A program made the position numbers and the translations under genes. The notes beneath the pieces were generated by a model. The model did no database searches, had not been told where the DNA came from, and saw nothing but the letters and a program-made list of their open reading frames with translations. Shown here piece after piece: positions 17,648-27,458 of a stretch of DNA of 64,000 bases (within the stretch, counting starts at the first letter, position 1; each line of letters starts with the position of its first letter). The stretch is from positions 62,001-126,000 of the forward strand of contig JACPJQ010000002.1 in NCBI GenBank assembly GCA_016187465.1, written 5' to 3'. The DNA comes from Candidatus Woesearchaeota archaeon. Its GTDB lineage: Archaea; Nanobdellota; Nanobdellia; Woesearchaeales; GW2011-AR4.

Positions 17648-18433
17648 ATGAAAATAACAGATACTTTGGTGGTATACACTATCCCAAGATCGAAAGAACA
17701 GAAATCGAACTTGGAATTGGTCAAAAATAGTTTGATGAAGCATAAAATAGATTACAAACTGGCGAATAGGGACAGATTAAGAAAAGCTTATTTTCAGAAT
17801 AAGGATTTAATAATAGCTGTTGGCGGCGACGGAACTTTTCTAAGGGCGGCCCATTTTGCAGGTAAGCAGTTGCTTCTAGGTGTGAATTCCGACACAAAAA
17901 ACAAGGAAGGTTTTTTTATGAAAGCCGACAAAAATAATTTTGAGAAGAAATTGAAAAGCATTATAAAAAATAAATTCGTGATTAAAAAATTGCAAAGGCT
18001 GGAAGCTTGTATTAATAATAAAAAGGTGGATGTATGTGCCTTGAACGAGTTCTTCGTAGGCGCGAGAAAATCCTACCATGCGGCAAAATACATCATCTGG
18101 GTAGGCAATGAAAAAGAAAGGCAGAAAAGCAGCGGAGTTTTAATAGCAACTCCGAGCGGAAGCCGTGCATGGGCAAAATCGTGCTGCAGCAGGACTTTGC
18201 CGCTAAGTTCAAATAAATTTCAATTTGTCGTTAGGGAGCCGTATGAAGGCAAAGTTTTCAAGGATTACAGGTTGAAGTACGGAATCCTGGATGAAAAACA
18301 GGAAATTAGTTTAGTCTCAGAAATGCTTGAAGGTGTTATTGTAGCTGATTCAGTGAGCAGGGAATATAAGTTTAAAGCTGGAAGCAAGGCTATTATAAAA
18401 TTGTCAAGAAATTATCTTAATGCAATATGGTAG
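17648..18433 (+). CDS. nadK: NAD kinase (ATP-NAD kinase family)
   Basis: LIIAVGGDGTFLRAAHF, LLGVNSD, SSGVLIATPSGSRAWAKS. Confidence 0.85.
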   Translation: MKITDTLVVYTIPRSKEQKSNLELVKNSLMKHKIDYKLANRDRLRKAYFQNKDLIIAVGGDGTFLRAAHFAGKQLLLGVNSDTKNKEGFFMKADKNNFEKKLKSIIKNKFVIKKLQRLEACINNKKVDVCALNEFFVGARKSYHAAKYIIWVGNEKERQKSSGVLIATPSGSRAWAKSCCSRTLPLSSNKFQFVVREPYEGKVFKDYRLKYGILDEKQEISLVSEMLEGVIVADSVSREYKFKAGSKAIIKLSRNYLNAIW

Positions 18434-19329
18434 CTGAAACAAAATTTGTCTGGATGGAAGGGAAATTTGTAAAATGGCATGATGCAAATGTCCATATTTT
18501 AACGCATGCTTTGCATTATGGAAGCTCTGTTTTTGAAGGTGTGCATTCCTATAAAGCTGATGCTGGCACTGCGCTTTTCAGGCTAAATGAGCATATTGAC
18601 AGGTTTTTCCATTCTGCAAATGCGCTGAGCATGAAGATTAAGTTCACAAAGAATGAATTAGTCAATGCAATCAAGGAGTTGGCTAAAAAAAATAGATTAG
18701 AAGATGGCTATGTAAGGCCATTGGCTTACTATGGATACGGGCCTGTAGGCATTTTTCCGAGGGATATTAAGACTAACGTTGCTTTGATAACAGTTCCATG
18801 GGAGGATTATTATTCAAAGGATTTAAGGATTATGACTTCCAAGTACATAAGGCACTCTGCAAAATCAACTGTTCTTGGTGCAAAAATAGGCGGCAATTAT
18901 GCAAATTCTATTCTTGCAATGCACGAAGCGAGGAAAAAAGGATATGACGAAGCGTTGATGCTTGATGAAGAAGGCTGTGTATCAGAAGGTCCTGCTGAAA
19001 ACATATTCATCGTTAAGAAAGGCGTATTGAGGACCCCTGACAGCAAAAGCGCGCTGCACGGCATAACAAGAAACTCCATATTGAAAATAAGCAGGGATTT
19101 TGGCATAAAAGCATATGAAGCAAAAATTTCATTAAGCAATGTCAAAAATGCTGACGAAGTTTTCTTCAGCGGCACAGCTACTGAAATAGCGCCCGTCATT
19201 GAAGTTGACGGAAAAAGAATTCGAGACGGCAAGCCTGGAAAAATCACTTCAAGGCTGAAAGCAAAGTTTTACGAGATTGTAAGGGGCAAGGATAAAAAAT
19301 ACAAAAGCTGGCTGACTTATATTTGTTAG
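18427..19329 (+). CDS. ilvE: Branched-chain amino acid aminotransferase (class IV PLP)
   Basis: HVLTHALHYGSSVFEGVHSY, EGPAENIFIVKKGVL, ITRNSILKISRDFG. Confidence 0.9.
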   Translation: MVAETKFVWMEGKFVKWHDANVHILTHALHYGSSVFEGVHSYKADAGTALFRLNEHIDRFFHSANALSMKIKFTKNELVNAIKELAKKNRLEDGYVRPLAYYGYGPVGIFPRDIKTNVALITVPWEDYYSKDLRIMTSKYIRHSAKSTVLGAKIGGNYANSILAMHEARKKGYDEALMLDEEGCVSEGPAENIFIVKKGVLRTPDSKSALHGITRNSILKISRDFGIKAYEAKISLSNVKNADEVFFSGTATEIAPVIEVDGKRIRDGKPGKITSRLKAKFYEIVRGKDKKYKSWLTYIC

Positions 19330-19332
19330 GAA

Positions 19333-20292
19333 ATGAAAATAAAAGACATTGGGGGTGAGGCTGGGTTAATTGATAGGATAAAGACTAAGGTAAAATTATA
19401 TTCAAAAAACGTTTTTGCCGGGATCGGGGATGATGCTGCTGTTTTGAAATATAATAAAAAACATTATTTTCTGTTTACAACAGACTCGCTTGTTGAAAAT
19501 GTTCATTTTTCTTTGAAATATTTCAAGCCGGAGCAGATTGGAACGAAGGCCGTCGAGCAGAATGTAAGCGACATAGCAGCAATGGGCGGCGTCCCAAAAT
19601 ACGCTCTTTTGTCATTTTATTTTCCAAAAAATATTGAAATAGGACTGGTGGACGGAATTATGAACGGGATTAACAAAAAATGCAGGGAATACAAAATAAG
19701 CGTTATTGGAGGCAATGTATCAAGCTCAAAACAGATAATAATCAGCATAGCCATGATTGGATTTGCAGAAAAAAAGTATTTGGCATTGAGAAGCGGCGCA
19801 AAGATTAATGATTTGATTTTTTGCACAGGAAATGTTGGCCCTTCTGCCCTTGGACTTGAATTGCTGAAGAAGAAAGTTAAAGGCAACTCCATAAAAAAGC
19901 ATCTTGATCCGAAATCAATGTTGAATTTGGCCAGAAAAATAGTAAAAATTGGAGTAAACTCGATGATTGATGTAAGTGACGGAGTTGCGTCTGAAATCAG
20001 GAATATCTGCAGTGAATCCAATGTCGGTGCGTTGATTTACGCTGATAAAATCCCAATTTCAAAAAGCGCAATAAAAGATGCGGAAAAAATAAAAAAAAAT
20101 CCATTGGACTTTGCTCTTTACGGCGGAGAGGATTTTGAATTGATATTCACGGCATCTAAAAATAAATTAAAAAAACTGAAAAAATATAGTGTCACGGTAA
20201 TTGGGAAAATTGTTGATAAAAAATATGGGATTAGATTAATAAAAAATAATAAAAGGCTAAAATTAAGAGATGGATTTGACCATTTCAGATAA
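19333..20292 (+). CDS. thiL: Thiamine-monophosphate kinase
   Basis: GIGDDAAVLKYNKKHYFLFTTDSLVENVHF, DIAAMGGVPKYALLSF, MIDVSDGVASEI, YGGEDFELIFTA. Confidence 0.92.
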   Translation: MKIKDIGGEAGLIDRIKTKVKLYSKNVFAGIGDDAAVLKYNKKHYFLFTTDSLVENVHFSLKYFKPEQIGTKAVEQNVSDIAAMGGVPKYALLSFYFPKNIEIGLVDGIMNGINKKCREYKISVIGGNVSSSKQIIISIAMIGFAEKKYLALRSGAKINDLIFCTGNVGPSALGLELLKKKVKGNSIKKHLDPKSMLNLARKIVKIGVNSMIDVSDGVASEIRNICSESNVGALIYADKIPISKSAIKDAEKIKKNPLDFALYGGEDFELIFTASKNKLKKLKKYSVTVIGKIVDKKYGIRLIKNNKRLKLRDGFDHFR

Positions 20293-20352
20293 ATGGACTA
20301 TTTCCATCTTCCCTATCATAGCAAATATTATAAATCAGTCAAGAATTCTATA

Positions 20353-20810
20353 ATGCATATGGCAGATTTACCAAGTTCAGTATCGGACAATTCAATGTAT
20401 TTAATTCGATATCAGTTTAGGTCTTAATCGGACCAGGTAGATTTAGGTCTATTAATAGGAGTTTAATTTATGACAGGCAAAATAAAGTTGGATGCGACCT
20501 AAGTGGTATCGTAACTCATAACTCCTTTAATTTTAACTCTGAGGCTTTTTCGATAATTTCTGAATATCAAATAAAAAGAATTGAAGAATATTTAAATGGT
20601 GATAGAATACCTCAAGGTGATATACCAATCACTGAGTCACTTACTTGTGATAAATCTTTTTCTGCGATAGAACTTCCTCAAGAAATTGTTCAAGAGATAC
20701 GTCCGAAATTGTTAGATGCCAAGAATGCTAAAACTGCCTATGATAATTCAATTAAATCTTTATCGGATGTAGTTCTAAAGTATCAAAATAGATTCCTTAC
20801 CCAAGATTGA
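20353..20810 (+). pseudogene. Hypothetical ORF disrupted by a 26-bp insertion/duplication between 9-bp direct repeats
   Basis: Removing 26 bp between TTTAGGTCT copies (20416-20424, 20442-20450) restores a continuous ~143-codon ORF MHMADLPSSVSDNSMYLIRYQFRSINRSLIYDRQNK...QNRFLTQD. Confidence 0.65.
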
Positions 20811-20936
20811 TAAATCAGGACACATATAAGTTCCATTTTATTAAATTGAGATTATTTTTAATATTTCTTGTATTGGAATGGTTTATTGTAAGTAGTTAAA
20901 ATTTAATAAGATAAATGAGAGGACGCGCTCAGAAAT

Positions 20937-21208
20937 GAGCAAAAGCAATTGCAGATAGCTACCTTGCCAATAGCTCCACTCTGTTACCTATAAGCACCCA
21001 TGCCTAAGATTACCGCTGCCTTAAGCACACTTTTGGTGTGTTTCTTTCCAGACCTTACGGATTTTCAAAAGCATAAGTCCTACGGGGCAGAGCTTCTACG
21101 CCACAAGCAAGACTAAAAGCAATAGCCAAAGCCGCTTTCCAAGCTTCACCGCGCCTATCGCACATCTGCGCTGACAGGAGAGTGCTGACCTCCCGGCAAA
21201 GTCCTCCC
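20937..21208 (-). ncRNA. ffs: Archaeal 7S signal recognition particle RNA
   Basis: GGGAGGUCAGCACUCUCCUGUCAGCGCAGAUGUGCGAUAGGCGCGGUGAAGC matches the SRP 5' domain (helices 3/4); AGGUCUGGAAAGAAACA resembles helix 8 GGAA motif; ends GGGAGGAC/GUCCUCUC pair as helix 1; TATA-like AAACTTTAAAATG upstream. Confidence 0.85.
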
Positions 21209-21264
21209 GTACAGCAGAATAGCATTTACATTTTAAAGTTTATCTATTGGGGAAGTGAGTTAAT

Positions 21265-22182
21265 TTATCCAAGCAGCCATATGACCATATATCCAACAAA
21301 ACACCCCAAACTCAAAACAGGCATTGCGGGATAAAATTTATTTTTTTGACCCTTAAGCAGCAGCATCAGCAGAGCAAAGCTGACAAAAACCGGTATTATC
21401 AATGTTTTCAAAAACCCCGCCAGTATTGTTTCCTTAAGCATGAGCCCTTTCATGACAACTCCTGCAAAAATTAATGTGAACCCTATATCGCCGCCGCCAA
21501 GAACTGCAACTGAGCTTTTGGGTGTGTTTTTAGGCATATTTCCTGTTTGTGGTTTTGGCATGGCGGTGACTGGGATTTTATCTCTTTGGTAAGGAACAAG
21601 CAAACCTGCAAAGACCTTTGACTTTGATTGGAACTCAGCAAGCTTAATCATATGCTTTGTCTTGAAAACTGCTATAAAATCATAAATTGAGATGACAATC
21701 AAAAGCATAAAGGCTGCGAATAAATTAAAGATGTTAACCACAAACGATGCCAATCCGCCGTAAATGAATATTTCAGAAATGTTTTGGATTATTAAGTTAG
21801 GCCTGTACAGCCTTAAAACTGAGACAATCAATGCCAAAACTGCCGCTGCAATAGGATTGATAAACGCTGCAAGCGCAATCGATAAAGTGCTCCAGACCGC
21901 TGCGAAAAATACATATTTCCAAACAAATTGCTTTTCAAATTTTACAAGCATCAGCACCAAAAAAGTCCCTGTAAGGACTGCGAGGGTTATATAGATAAAA
22001 GATGTAGACTGATTTTTTATTTCTGGCCTTTCAAAGCCGTAAGGCAGCGGCTTAAACACAACTTCCTTTGATTCAATGGTCTTTTTATGGTCTATATACT
22101 GGTTTATGACCAGCAGCCCGACAAACTGCGCCATGAAGAAAAAAAATACCAGAAGTATAGTGACCTTAACGGTATGCTTCAT
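21265..22182 (-). CDS. Presenilin/signal-peptide-peptidase family intramembrane aspartyl protease (A22)
   Basis: Multi-TM; SIYDFIAVFKTKHM (YD motif) and VAVLGGGDIGFTLIF (GxGD motif). Confidence 0.88.
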   Translation of the reverse strand: MKHTVKVTILLVFFFFMAQFVGLLVINQYIDHKKTIESKEVVFKPLPYGFERPEIKNQSTSFIYITLAVLTGTFLVLMLVKFEKQFVWKYVFFAAVWSTLSIALAAFINPIAAAVLALIVSVLRLYRPNLIIQNISEIFIYGGLASFVVNIFNLFAAFMLLIVISIYDFIAVFKTKHMIKLAEFQSKSKVFAGLLVPYQRDKIPVTAMPKPQTGNMPKNTPKSSVAVLGGGDIGFTLIFAGVVMKGLMLKETILAGFLKTLIIPVFVSFALLMLLLKGQKNKFYPAMPVLSLGCFVGYMVIWLLG

Positions 22183-22247
22183 ATTTTTATGTGAACTTGT
22201 TAATGTTTAATAAATTATGTTTTTATAATTTTGTTGGATGTGGACGA

Positions 22248-22469
22248 CTATCTTAGAGAATCTTCAATTGGTTTTGATTTTTTTGTCTGCTGGGACTCTT
22301 TCTGAAGGTCTACTCCCAAACCCTGCAGGTTCTTGACGTGCATCTGCATCAGCTGCTCGACGATTGAGAGTATTTTTAGCATTTCCTCTCTCTCCTTGGC
22401 AAGCGTTGTCAAAGCTCCCTTGTGGAACCCTATCTGCTCGTCCTTGCTTATGTCTTTTCCCATTGGCAA
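22248..22469 (-). CDS. Small helical hypothetical protein
   Basis: 73 aa ORF, amphipathic helical composition. Confidence 0.55.
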   Translation of the reverse strand: MPMGKDISKDEQIGFHKGALTTLAKEREEMLKILSIVEQLMQMHVKNLQGLGVDLQKESQQTKKSKPIEDSLR

Positions 22470-22516
22470 TAAGAAAAAAGCTTACTATTTAAGTTTTTCT
22501 AAAAAAACAACGGTTT

Positions 22517-23464
22517 TTGAAAAAATTTTTAAAAAAGCCCTTTTCCTATTGGATTATGACGCAGATATTGGGCATTGTAAAGGAAGGAATGCTTATTCCG
22601 GAAGAGCTATGGGTAAAGTTTGTGAATGGAATGCATAACAGCTTTGACAATCTTGAAACCAACAACCAGAGAGCTAAAAGAGAGCTTGCTGAAGCAGTAG
22701 TTAATGCTGTTAAAAAGAGAATTGTTCCAAAGTTCGGCATCCTGTTTTCTGGCGGTGTGGACAGCTCATTGATCGCCTTTGTATGCAAACAGCTCAAGTG
22801 CAATTTTACATGCTATACTGTTGGAATTGAGGGCTCTGACGATATTGCGTGGGCGCAAAAAGCCGCAAATGAATATGGATTTAATCTTAAATATAAAGTC
22901 TTAAGCTTGGATGAGTTTGAAATTGTTCTGAAGAATGCTGTCAAACTGCTGAATGACGCTGATATTGTCAAAACGAGTGTTGGCTCTGTTTTATATTCAG
23001 CAGGAAAACTGGCTTTGGCTGATGGAAACAATATACTTTTTGGCGGTCTTGGAAGCGAGGAAATATTTGCAGGCTACCAAAGGCATGAAGAAGCTTTGCA
23101 AAAAGATAATTTCGGGGCATTGCATGCAGAATGCTGGAGCGGCCTGAAAAATATGTGGAAAAGGGACTTGATAAGGGACTTTACGATTGCAAAAAATCTT
23201 GGTTTGGATTTGAGAACCCCATTTCTGGATAAGGATGTTGTAAAGGTGGCAATGAACATACATCCAATGTTCAAGCTTGACAAAGACAACAAGAAGATAA
23301 TCCTGAGGGAGGCTGCCGAATTTATCGGCTTGAAGAAAGAGTTTGCATGGCGAAAGAAGCAGGCAGCGCAATACGGCAGCAACTTTGTTAATGGAATTGA
23401 GAAATTAGCTAAAAAGAATGGATTCAAGCTGAAAAAAGACTATCTGCAGAGTATATTGAAGTGA
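22517..23464 (+). CDS. Asparagine synthase C-terminal (amidoligase) domain protein
   Basis: FGILFSGGVDSSLIAFVCKQL, LFGGLGSEEIFAGYQRH, LDLRTPFLDKDVVKVAM; no N-terminal glutaminase domain. Confidence 0.88.
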   Translation: MKKFLKKPFSYWIMTQILGIVKEGMLIPEELWVKFVNGMHNSFDNLETNNQRAKRELAEAVVNAVKKRIVPKFGILFSGGVDSSLIAFVCKQLKCNFTCYTVGIEGSDDIAWAQKAANEYGFNLKYKVLSLDEFEIVLKNAVKLLNDADIVKTSVGSVLYSAGKLALADGNNILFGGLGSEEIFAGYQRHEEALQKDNFGALHAECWSGLKNMWKRDLIRDFTIAKNLGLDLRTPFLDKDVVKVAMNIHPMFKLDKDNKKIILREAAEFIGLKKEFAWRKKQAAQYGSNFVNGIEKLAKKNGFKLKKDYLQSILK

Positions 23465-23496
23465 TTTTAGTTGTTTTTTGATTTAATTTTTGCTAT

Positions 23497-23587
23497 AGAG
23501 AATTTTGAAAAACATCAAATTAGTCAAAATTCTCTAAGAGAACTTTGAATGTAAAGTGACAAAAGAGTAGGTTATTCAAAGTTCTCT
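23497..23587. repeat. Two tandem long hairpins with related arms
   Basis: AGAGAATTTTGA(23497-23508)/TCAAAATTCTCT(23524-23535) and AGAGAACTTTGAAT(23537-23550)/ATTCAAAGTTCTCT(23574-23587). Confidence 0.9.
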
Positions 23588-23693
23588 ATAATTAATGCTT
23601 TGGGAAAGAAAAAATACAATTAACTGATGCATCAAATTCACATCTATAATAAAGAAATTAAACAAAGGATTATTGAAATATAAAATTAATGAA

Positions 23694-24119
23694 ATGTTTT
23701 ACAAATTCAGCGCATACGGGCATCCGAACATTCTGGGAACCCATAAAACAACATTGGAATTCACAAAAGACGAGGAATTAACGCTAGAAGGGGATTGTAT
23801 TGTTGGCGTTAAATCTGATTTTGAGCTGGACGAACTGAAAGATTTTATTAAAAAGTCCAACAATAAAAAAATAACAATAACAATAGGAGAGATATCAAAT
23901 AAAAGTCGCAAAAAAATCAAAGAAACAATATGCGCTGAGATTAATCAAAGCTTTAATAATAATAAGGAATTCGTAATCAGAAAAACGGATTTCGTCTCTG
24001 AAAGAACTTTTGCAATAAGCTCAAATAAGGCTGCTATTGACTTAAATAGAGATTTAATTAACTTCTTAAAGGAGAAAAATAATAAAATAAGCGTTATTAT
24101 TGAAAATAAGAAAGAATAA
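23694..24119 (+). CDS. DUF371 family protein
   Basis: YKFSAYGHPNILGTHKTTLEFTKDEELTLEGDCIVGVKSDF. Confidence 0.8.
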   Translation: MFYKFSAYGHPNILGTHKTTLEFTKDEELTLEGDCIVGVKSDFELDELKDFIKKSNNKKITITIGEISNKSRKKIKETICAEINQSFNNNKEFVIRKTDFVSERTFAISSNKAAIDLNRDLINFLKEKNNKISVIIENKKE

Positions 24120-24300
24120 GTCTTAGTATAACAAAAGAAAACTTTTTCTGTATATTTTATATAATATTTTAACTAAAAAAATAGATAAATTTTTAAAGTA
24201 TAAAGATATCATAGGCTTCTAGTTGGGGCGCTAATTAGGTTCTGGGAAGAAAAAGAGGAAAATAAATAGAAGACTGCGAGGTTGGAGAAAAATAATTAAA

Positions 24301-25956
24301 ATGGTTAAAAAGGAGGACATAAACAAGCTTATAGGAATAGCTTCGGGATTCATAACATTAAGTAGAATGTTTGACACACAAAAACCAAGATATATTAAAC
24401 CGCCAATTGAAGAGGCACCAAAACCAAGATATCAAGCTACAATTTCTCCTGAAGGCAGATTTGTTCTTACTATTGATGATTTGTTAATTGATGAGTGGCT
24501 TCACTCCCAACTTAATAAAAATGGCAATTACGCGGAAAGTCTAAAAGACCGCTTGTTTTTTGGGAGTTTTTTGGACTCACCTTATTTCAAAAAGAGCGAA
24601 GACAGATATGGCAAATGGCTGACAGATCCACAGAAAGAAATTCTATCCAGATTTGAGGAAGATGTACAGCAAGATTTTAAATTACTTAAGCAGAGAAGGA
24701 ATAGCGGATTGCCTGCAATCTCTCACGTTTATAGTGATAAAATAGAAGTGCTTAAGATTGCTTTAAGAGCGGGTGTGCCGCCAGATTATATAATTGCAAT
24801 TGGAAGTTTAGGACACGATTTAATAGAAGAGGATGACGAAATCAAAGATTTGGAGGATAAACGGTTAGAAGCCCTTCTTAAAGATAGTCAAGATGACATG
24901 TTGAGATATTCCACACTATTAACTAAGGCTAGAAAGGAAAAATCTACAGAAGTTGAAAGGAGATTAAATGGCTATATCCCAATCGGTGTAAGGGGGGACG
25001 AGCGCGACGACTATAGAACTTCTCATTCTAAAGCTGTAAGAATTATATTGGACACTACAAGATTCACAGAAAGAAATCCTTATGCCTACTCACTTGAGCA
25101 CAGCTTTTCTATAGACGGTAGCGAGGGGCTAGATCAAACTTTTAGGAGGTTCGTTGTAAAAGGTTCTGATTTGATAAGCAATAGTGGAGAAACAGACCCT
25201 ATTCCAGAAGAAGTGATGAAGCAGTTAAGAACGGCTTCAATGGACGAAGGAACAGTGAGAGGTAATTTTGATGGCCATGAAATTTCTTATGTTATTCGCG
25301 ATGAGTTTCAAAGAAGATTTGGAAGCCTGAAAGAAAATGGAGAACCAATGAGCTCAGCACTGCGAGTAGCAAACTCTGTAAATGGAGTTCCTGCGCTGCA
25401 ATATGCGAATGAGACATTAAATAATAAGGCTGAAGACGTTTCTTCAGGCATAATAAACGGCACTACACCTCAACTAATGAGGCTTGCCATTTACACAATG
25501 AACGAAGTTGCAAATGCTAAACTAAGCTTGGCTTATTCTGCAATAAAACGGTATGAACAGTATCCAGAGGTTATGGCAGCTAAGCCTCAAATTGATGCTA
25601 AGATTGAAAGACTAAAGAAAACTTCACATTATGACACGATAACCTTTAAGGACGGTATTGTTGGGCACTGGCTTGAGCTGGATGAGGAAGGAAGAGAGAG
25701 AATAGACAAGCTTGATCAAGATCCCAACGAAAGGGTAGAAAGCTACGAAGCTGCAAGGCACTTAGAAGTACTACTCCCAAGATTTACTATGGTATATAAT
25801 AAACCGAACAATCAGTCTCGCCAACTTGTCTCATTGGAAGATCTCAGTCACTATAATCCACATAAACACGAGTTTTTCACTCTTAAGAATTTTGATCTGG
25901 TGAAGAGGTCGTTGGCGAATCATGAACAGAGGGTTAAGGATTATACAGGATTATAG
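24301..25956 (+). CDS. HD-domain protein resembling the RelA/SpoT hydrolase domain
   Basis: SHVYSDKIEVLKIALRAGVPPDYIIAIGSLGHDLIEEDD ... VKGSDLISN; adjacent to a RelA/SpoT synthetase-like gene. Confidence 0.65.
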   Translation: MVKKEDINKLIGIASGFITLSRMFDTQKPRYIKPPIEEAPKPRYQATISPEGRFVLTIDDLLIDEWLHSQLNKNGNYAESLKDRLFFGSFLDSPYFKKSEDRYGKWLTDPQKEILSRFEEDVQQDFKLLKQRRNSGLPAISHVYSDKIEVLKIALRAGVPPDYIIAIGSLGHDLIEEDDEIKDLEDKRLEALLKDSQDDMLRYSTLLTKARKEKSTEVERRLNGYIPIGVRGDERDDYRTSHSKAVRIILDTTRFTERNPYAYSLEHSFSIDGSEGLDQTFRRFVVKGSDLISNSGETDPIPEEVMKQLRTASMDEGTVRGNFDGHEISYVIRDEFQRRFGSLKENGEPMSSALRVANSVNGVPALQYANETLNNKAEDVSSGIINGTTPQLMRLAIYTMNEVANAKLSLAYSAIKRYEQYPEVMAAKPQIDAKIERLKKTSHYDTITFKDGIVGHWLELDEEGRERIDKLDQDPNERVESYEAARHLEVLLPRFTMVYNKPNNQSRQLVSLEDLSHYNPHKHEFFTLKNFDLVKRSLANHEQRVKDYTGL

Positions 25957-26075
25957 AGAAGTCAAGGACTTATAAACGGTAGTTTGCTCTCACTAAATGT
26001 TATGTTAATAATTTATATTTTATAAAATCCAAACATATAAAAAAGCACAGCTATTTCTTTATACTTGGTTTTAAG

Positions 26076-27419
26076 ATGAAAGAATATTTCACGCCAGAAG
26101 ATTATGAAAGGGCTTTTGGTAGTGGCAGCTATCGCAATAAAGAAATTTTCATTGATACTTTTGGCGGGATATTCCGTGGAAATCCTCCCAGAAAACTCGC
26201 TAAAATGCCACAGAATAAGCTAGAGAGACTTATTGCAAAAATTGCCCGTAGCGATAATGTTATGAGGTTACGAAAGACTCTTGCTGAAGAAGTAGTTGGT
26301 GGCGAAAACTATCTTATAAATCTTATAAGCGTCATGCTGGGACAACTTCAGAAGCTTCACATAATGCCTTCTGATAAAGATAAGATCTATCCAAAAATGT
26401 ATCAAGACGTTTGGGCTTATTGCGCGAAAGAAATGGAAGAAAAAAGGAAGTCAAAGCAATTTGATGAGCCAGCTGTTCCAGTTGGTAAGGGGCTTTTTGA
26501 GATGGAATTGCCCTTGGAAAAAATATTTTTTAGACCCGAGAACACATTTTACTCCGATATACCGACACTTTACAAAAATGACGCTTTAGAATGCAGGCAC
26601 GGACCAGAAGATGTTGTTTTGAGAAGATCAGGAAAGCTGTATGTATGGAGCGACCGTGCAACTGATAAGGAGCTGGAAAATAGGGTGAAGACGGTGATCG
26701 GAAATACTGCCAATAGAGTTTATAGGAACATTCCAAGTTATGAGAAGAGGCTGATTCAGGCCGAGCAAGATATTGTTGATGAATTGCATGAAACATTTGA
26801 ATCGTTGAAAACAGGCAGTTACATAAATTATCGTAAAGTTTACAAAGTCTTTAATTGGATAGCCAGGGAAAACTTTGACATAAGCCATCTAATAGAAGGC
26901 TCAGAATTAAGAAAAGTTTTGAGAGTAGAAATTGACAGGAAAAGTCCTAATGGTGAGAGGATTATACCGCTCCCGTACACAGCCATTCGAACTAGGGTAA
27001 AAGAATCTTATAGTGAATTTCTGAAAGTTTTAATGACCTTATATGACATAAGAAATGAGGAGGACGAAAATAAGCCAAGAACATATCAAGATAGGAATGG
27101 ATTGAGAGTTGTCTTGCCAACTGTTCAGAATGTAATGGATTTGGTATGTTCGTTTAAACAGATTCCGACAATCGAAGTAAAAGACGAAAAAAACAGACTT
27201 GGTAATCCAAAAAAAAGCGGCTACAGATCATACGACCTAAAATTTAAGATGGGGGACACCCATTACGAATCTCAATTTAGAACTCACAATATGGATAGAA
27301 ACGCAGAAACTGACATAAAACAAGCGCATGAGGGTAATTACCTAAAGGAAAAAATAGAAGCGCTAAGGGTTGTTCCTGACCGAGTTAAATTAGTTATTGC
27401 GACTATTTATGGAATTTAG
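26076..27419 (+). CDS. RelA/SpoT synthetase-domain-like protein
   Basis: YQDRNGLRVVLPTVQNVMDLV...NPKKSGYRSYDLKFKMGDTHYESQFRTHNMDRNAET parallels DxxGxR ... PKxNGYRSxH ... EIQIRTxxMxxxAE. Confidence 0.7.
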   Translation: MKEYFTPEDYERAFGSGSYRNKEIFIDTFGGIFRGNPPRKLAKMPQNKLERLIAKIARSDNVMRLRKTLAEEVVGGENYLINLISVMLGQLQKLHIMPSDKDKIYPKMYQDVWAYCAKEMEEKRKSKQFDEPAVPVGKGLFEMELPLEKIFFRPENTFYSDIPTLYKNDALECRHGPEDVVLRRSGKLYVWSDRATDKELENRVKTVIGNTANRVYRNIPSYEKRLIQAEQDIVDELHETFESLKTGSYINYRKVYKVFNWIARENFDISHLIEGSELRKVLRVEIDRKSPNGERIIPLPYTAIRTRVKESYSEFLKVLMTLYDIRNEEDENKPRTYQDRNGLRVVLPTVQNVMDLVCSFKQIPTIEVKDEKNRLGNPKKSGYRSYDLKFKMGDTHYESQFRTHNMDRNAETDIKQAHEGNYLKEKIEALRVVPDRVKLVIATIYGI

Positions 27420-27458
27420 TCAAGCTGTAACAATAAAATTTTTAAATACAGAAAAGGA

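Noticed and set aside
17230-17724. 164-aa minus-strand ORF across the transposase-like relic
   Set aside because: No recognisable motifs; overlaps the start of nadK and the relic, so probably a chance ORF.
20937-21208. RNase P RNA
   Set aside because: Considered because GGGAGGAC at the 5' end recalls GAGGAAAGUCC, but the 5' domain and closing helix fit 7S SRP RNA much better and other P RNA motifs are absent.
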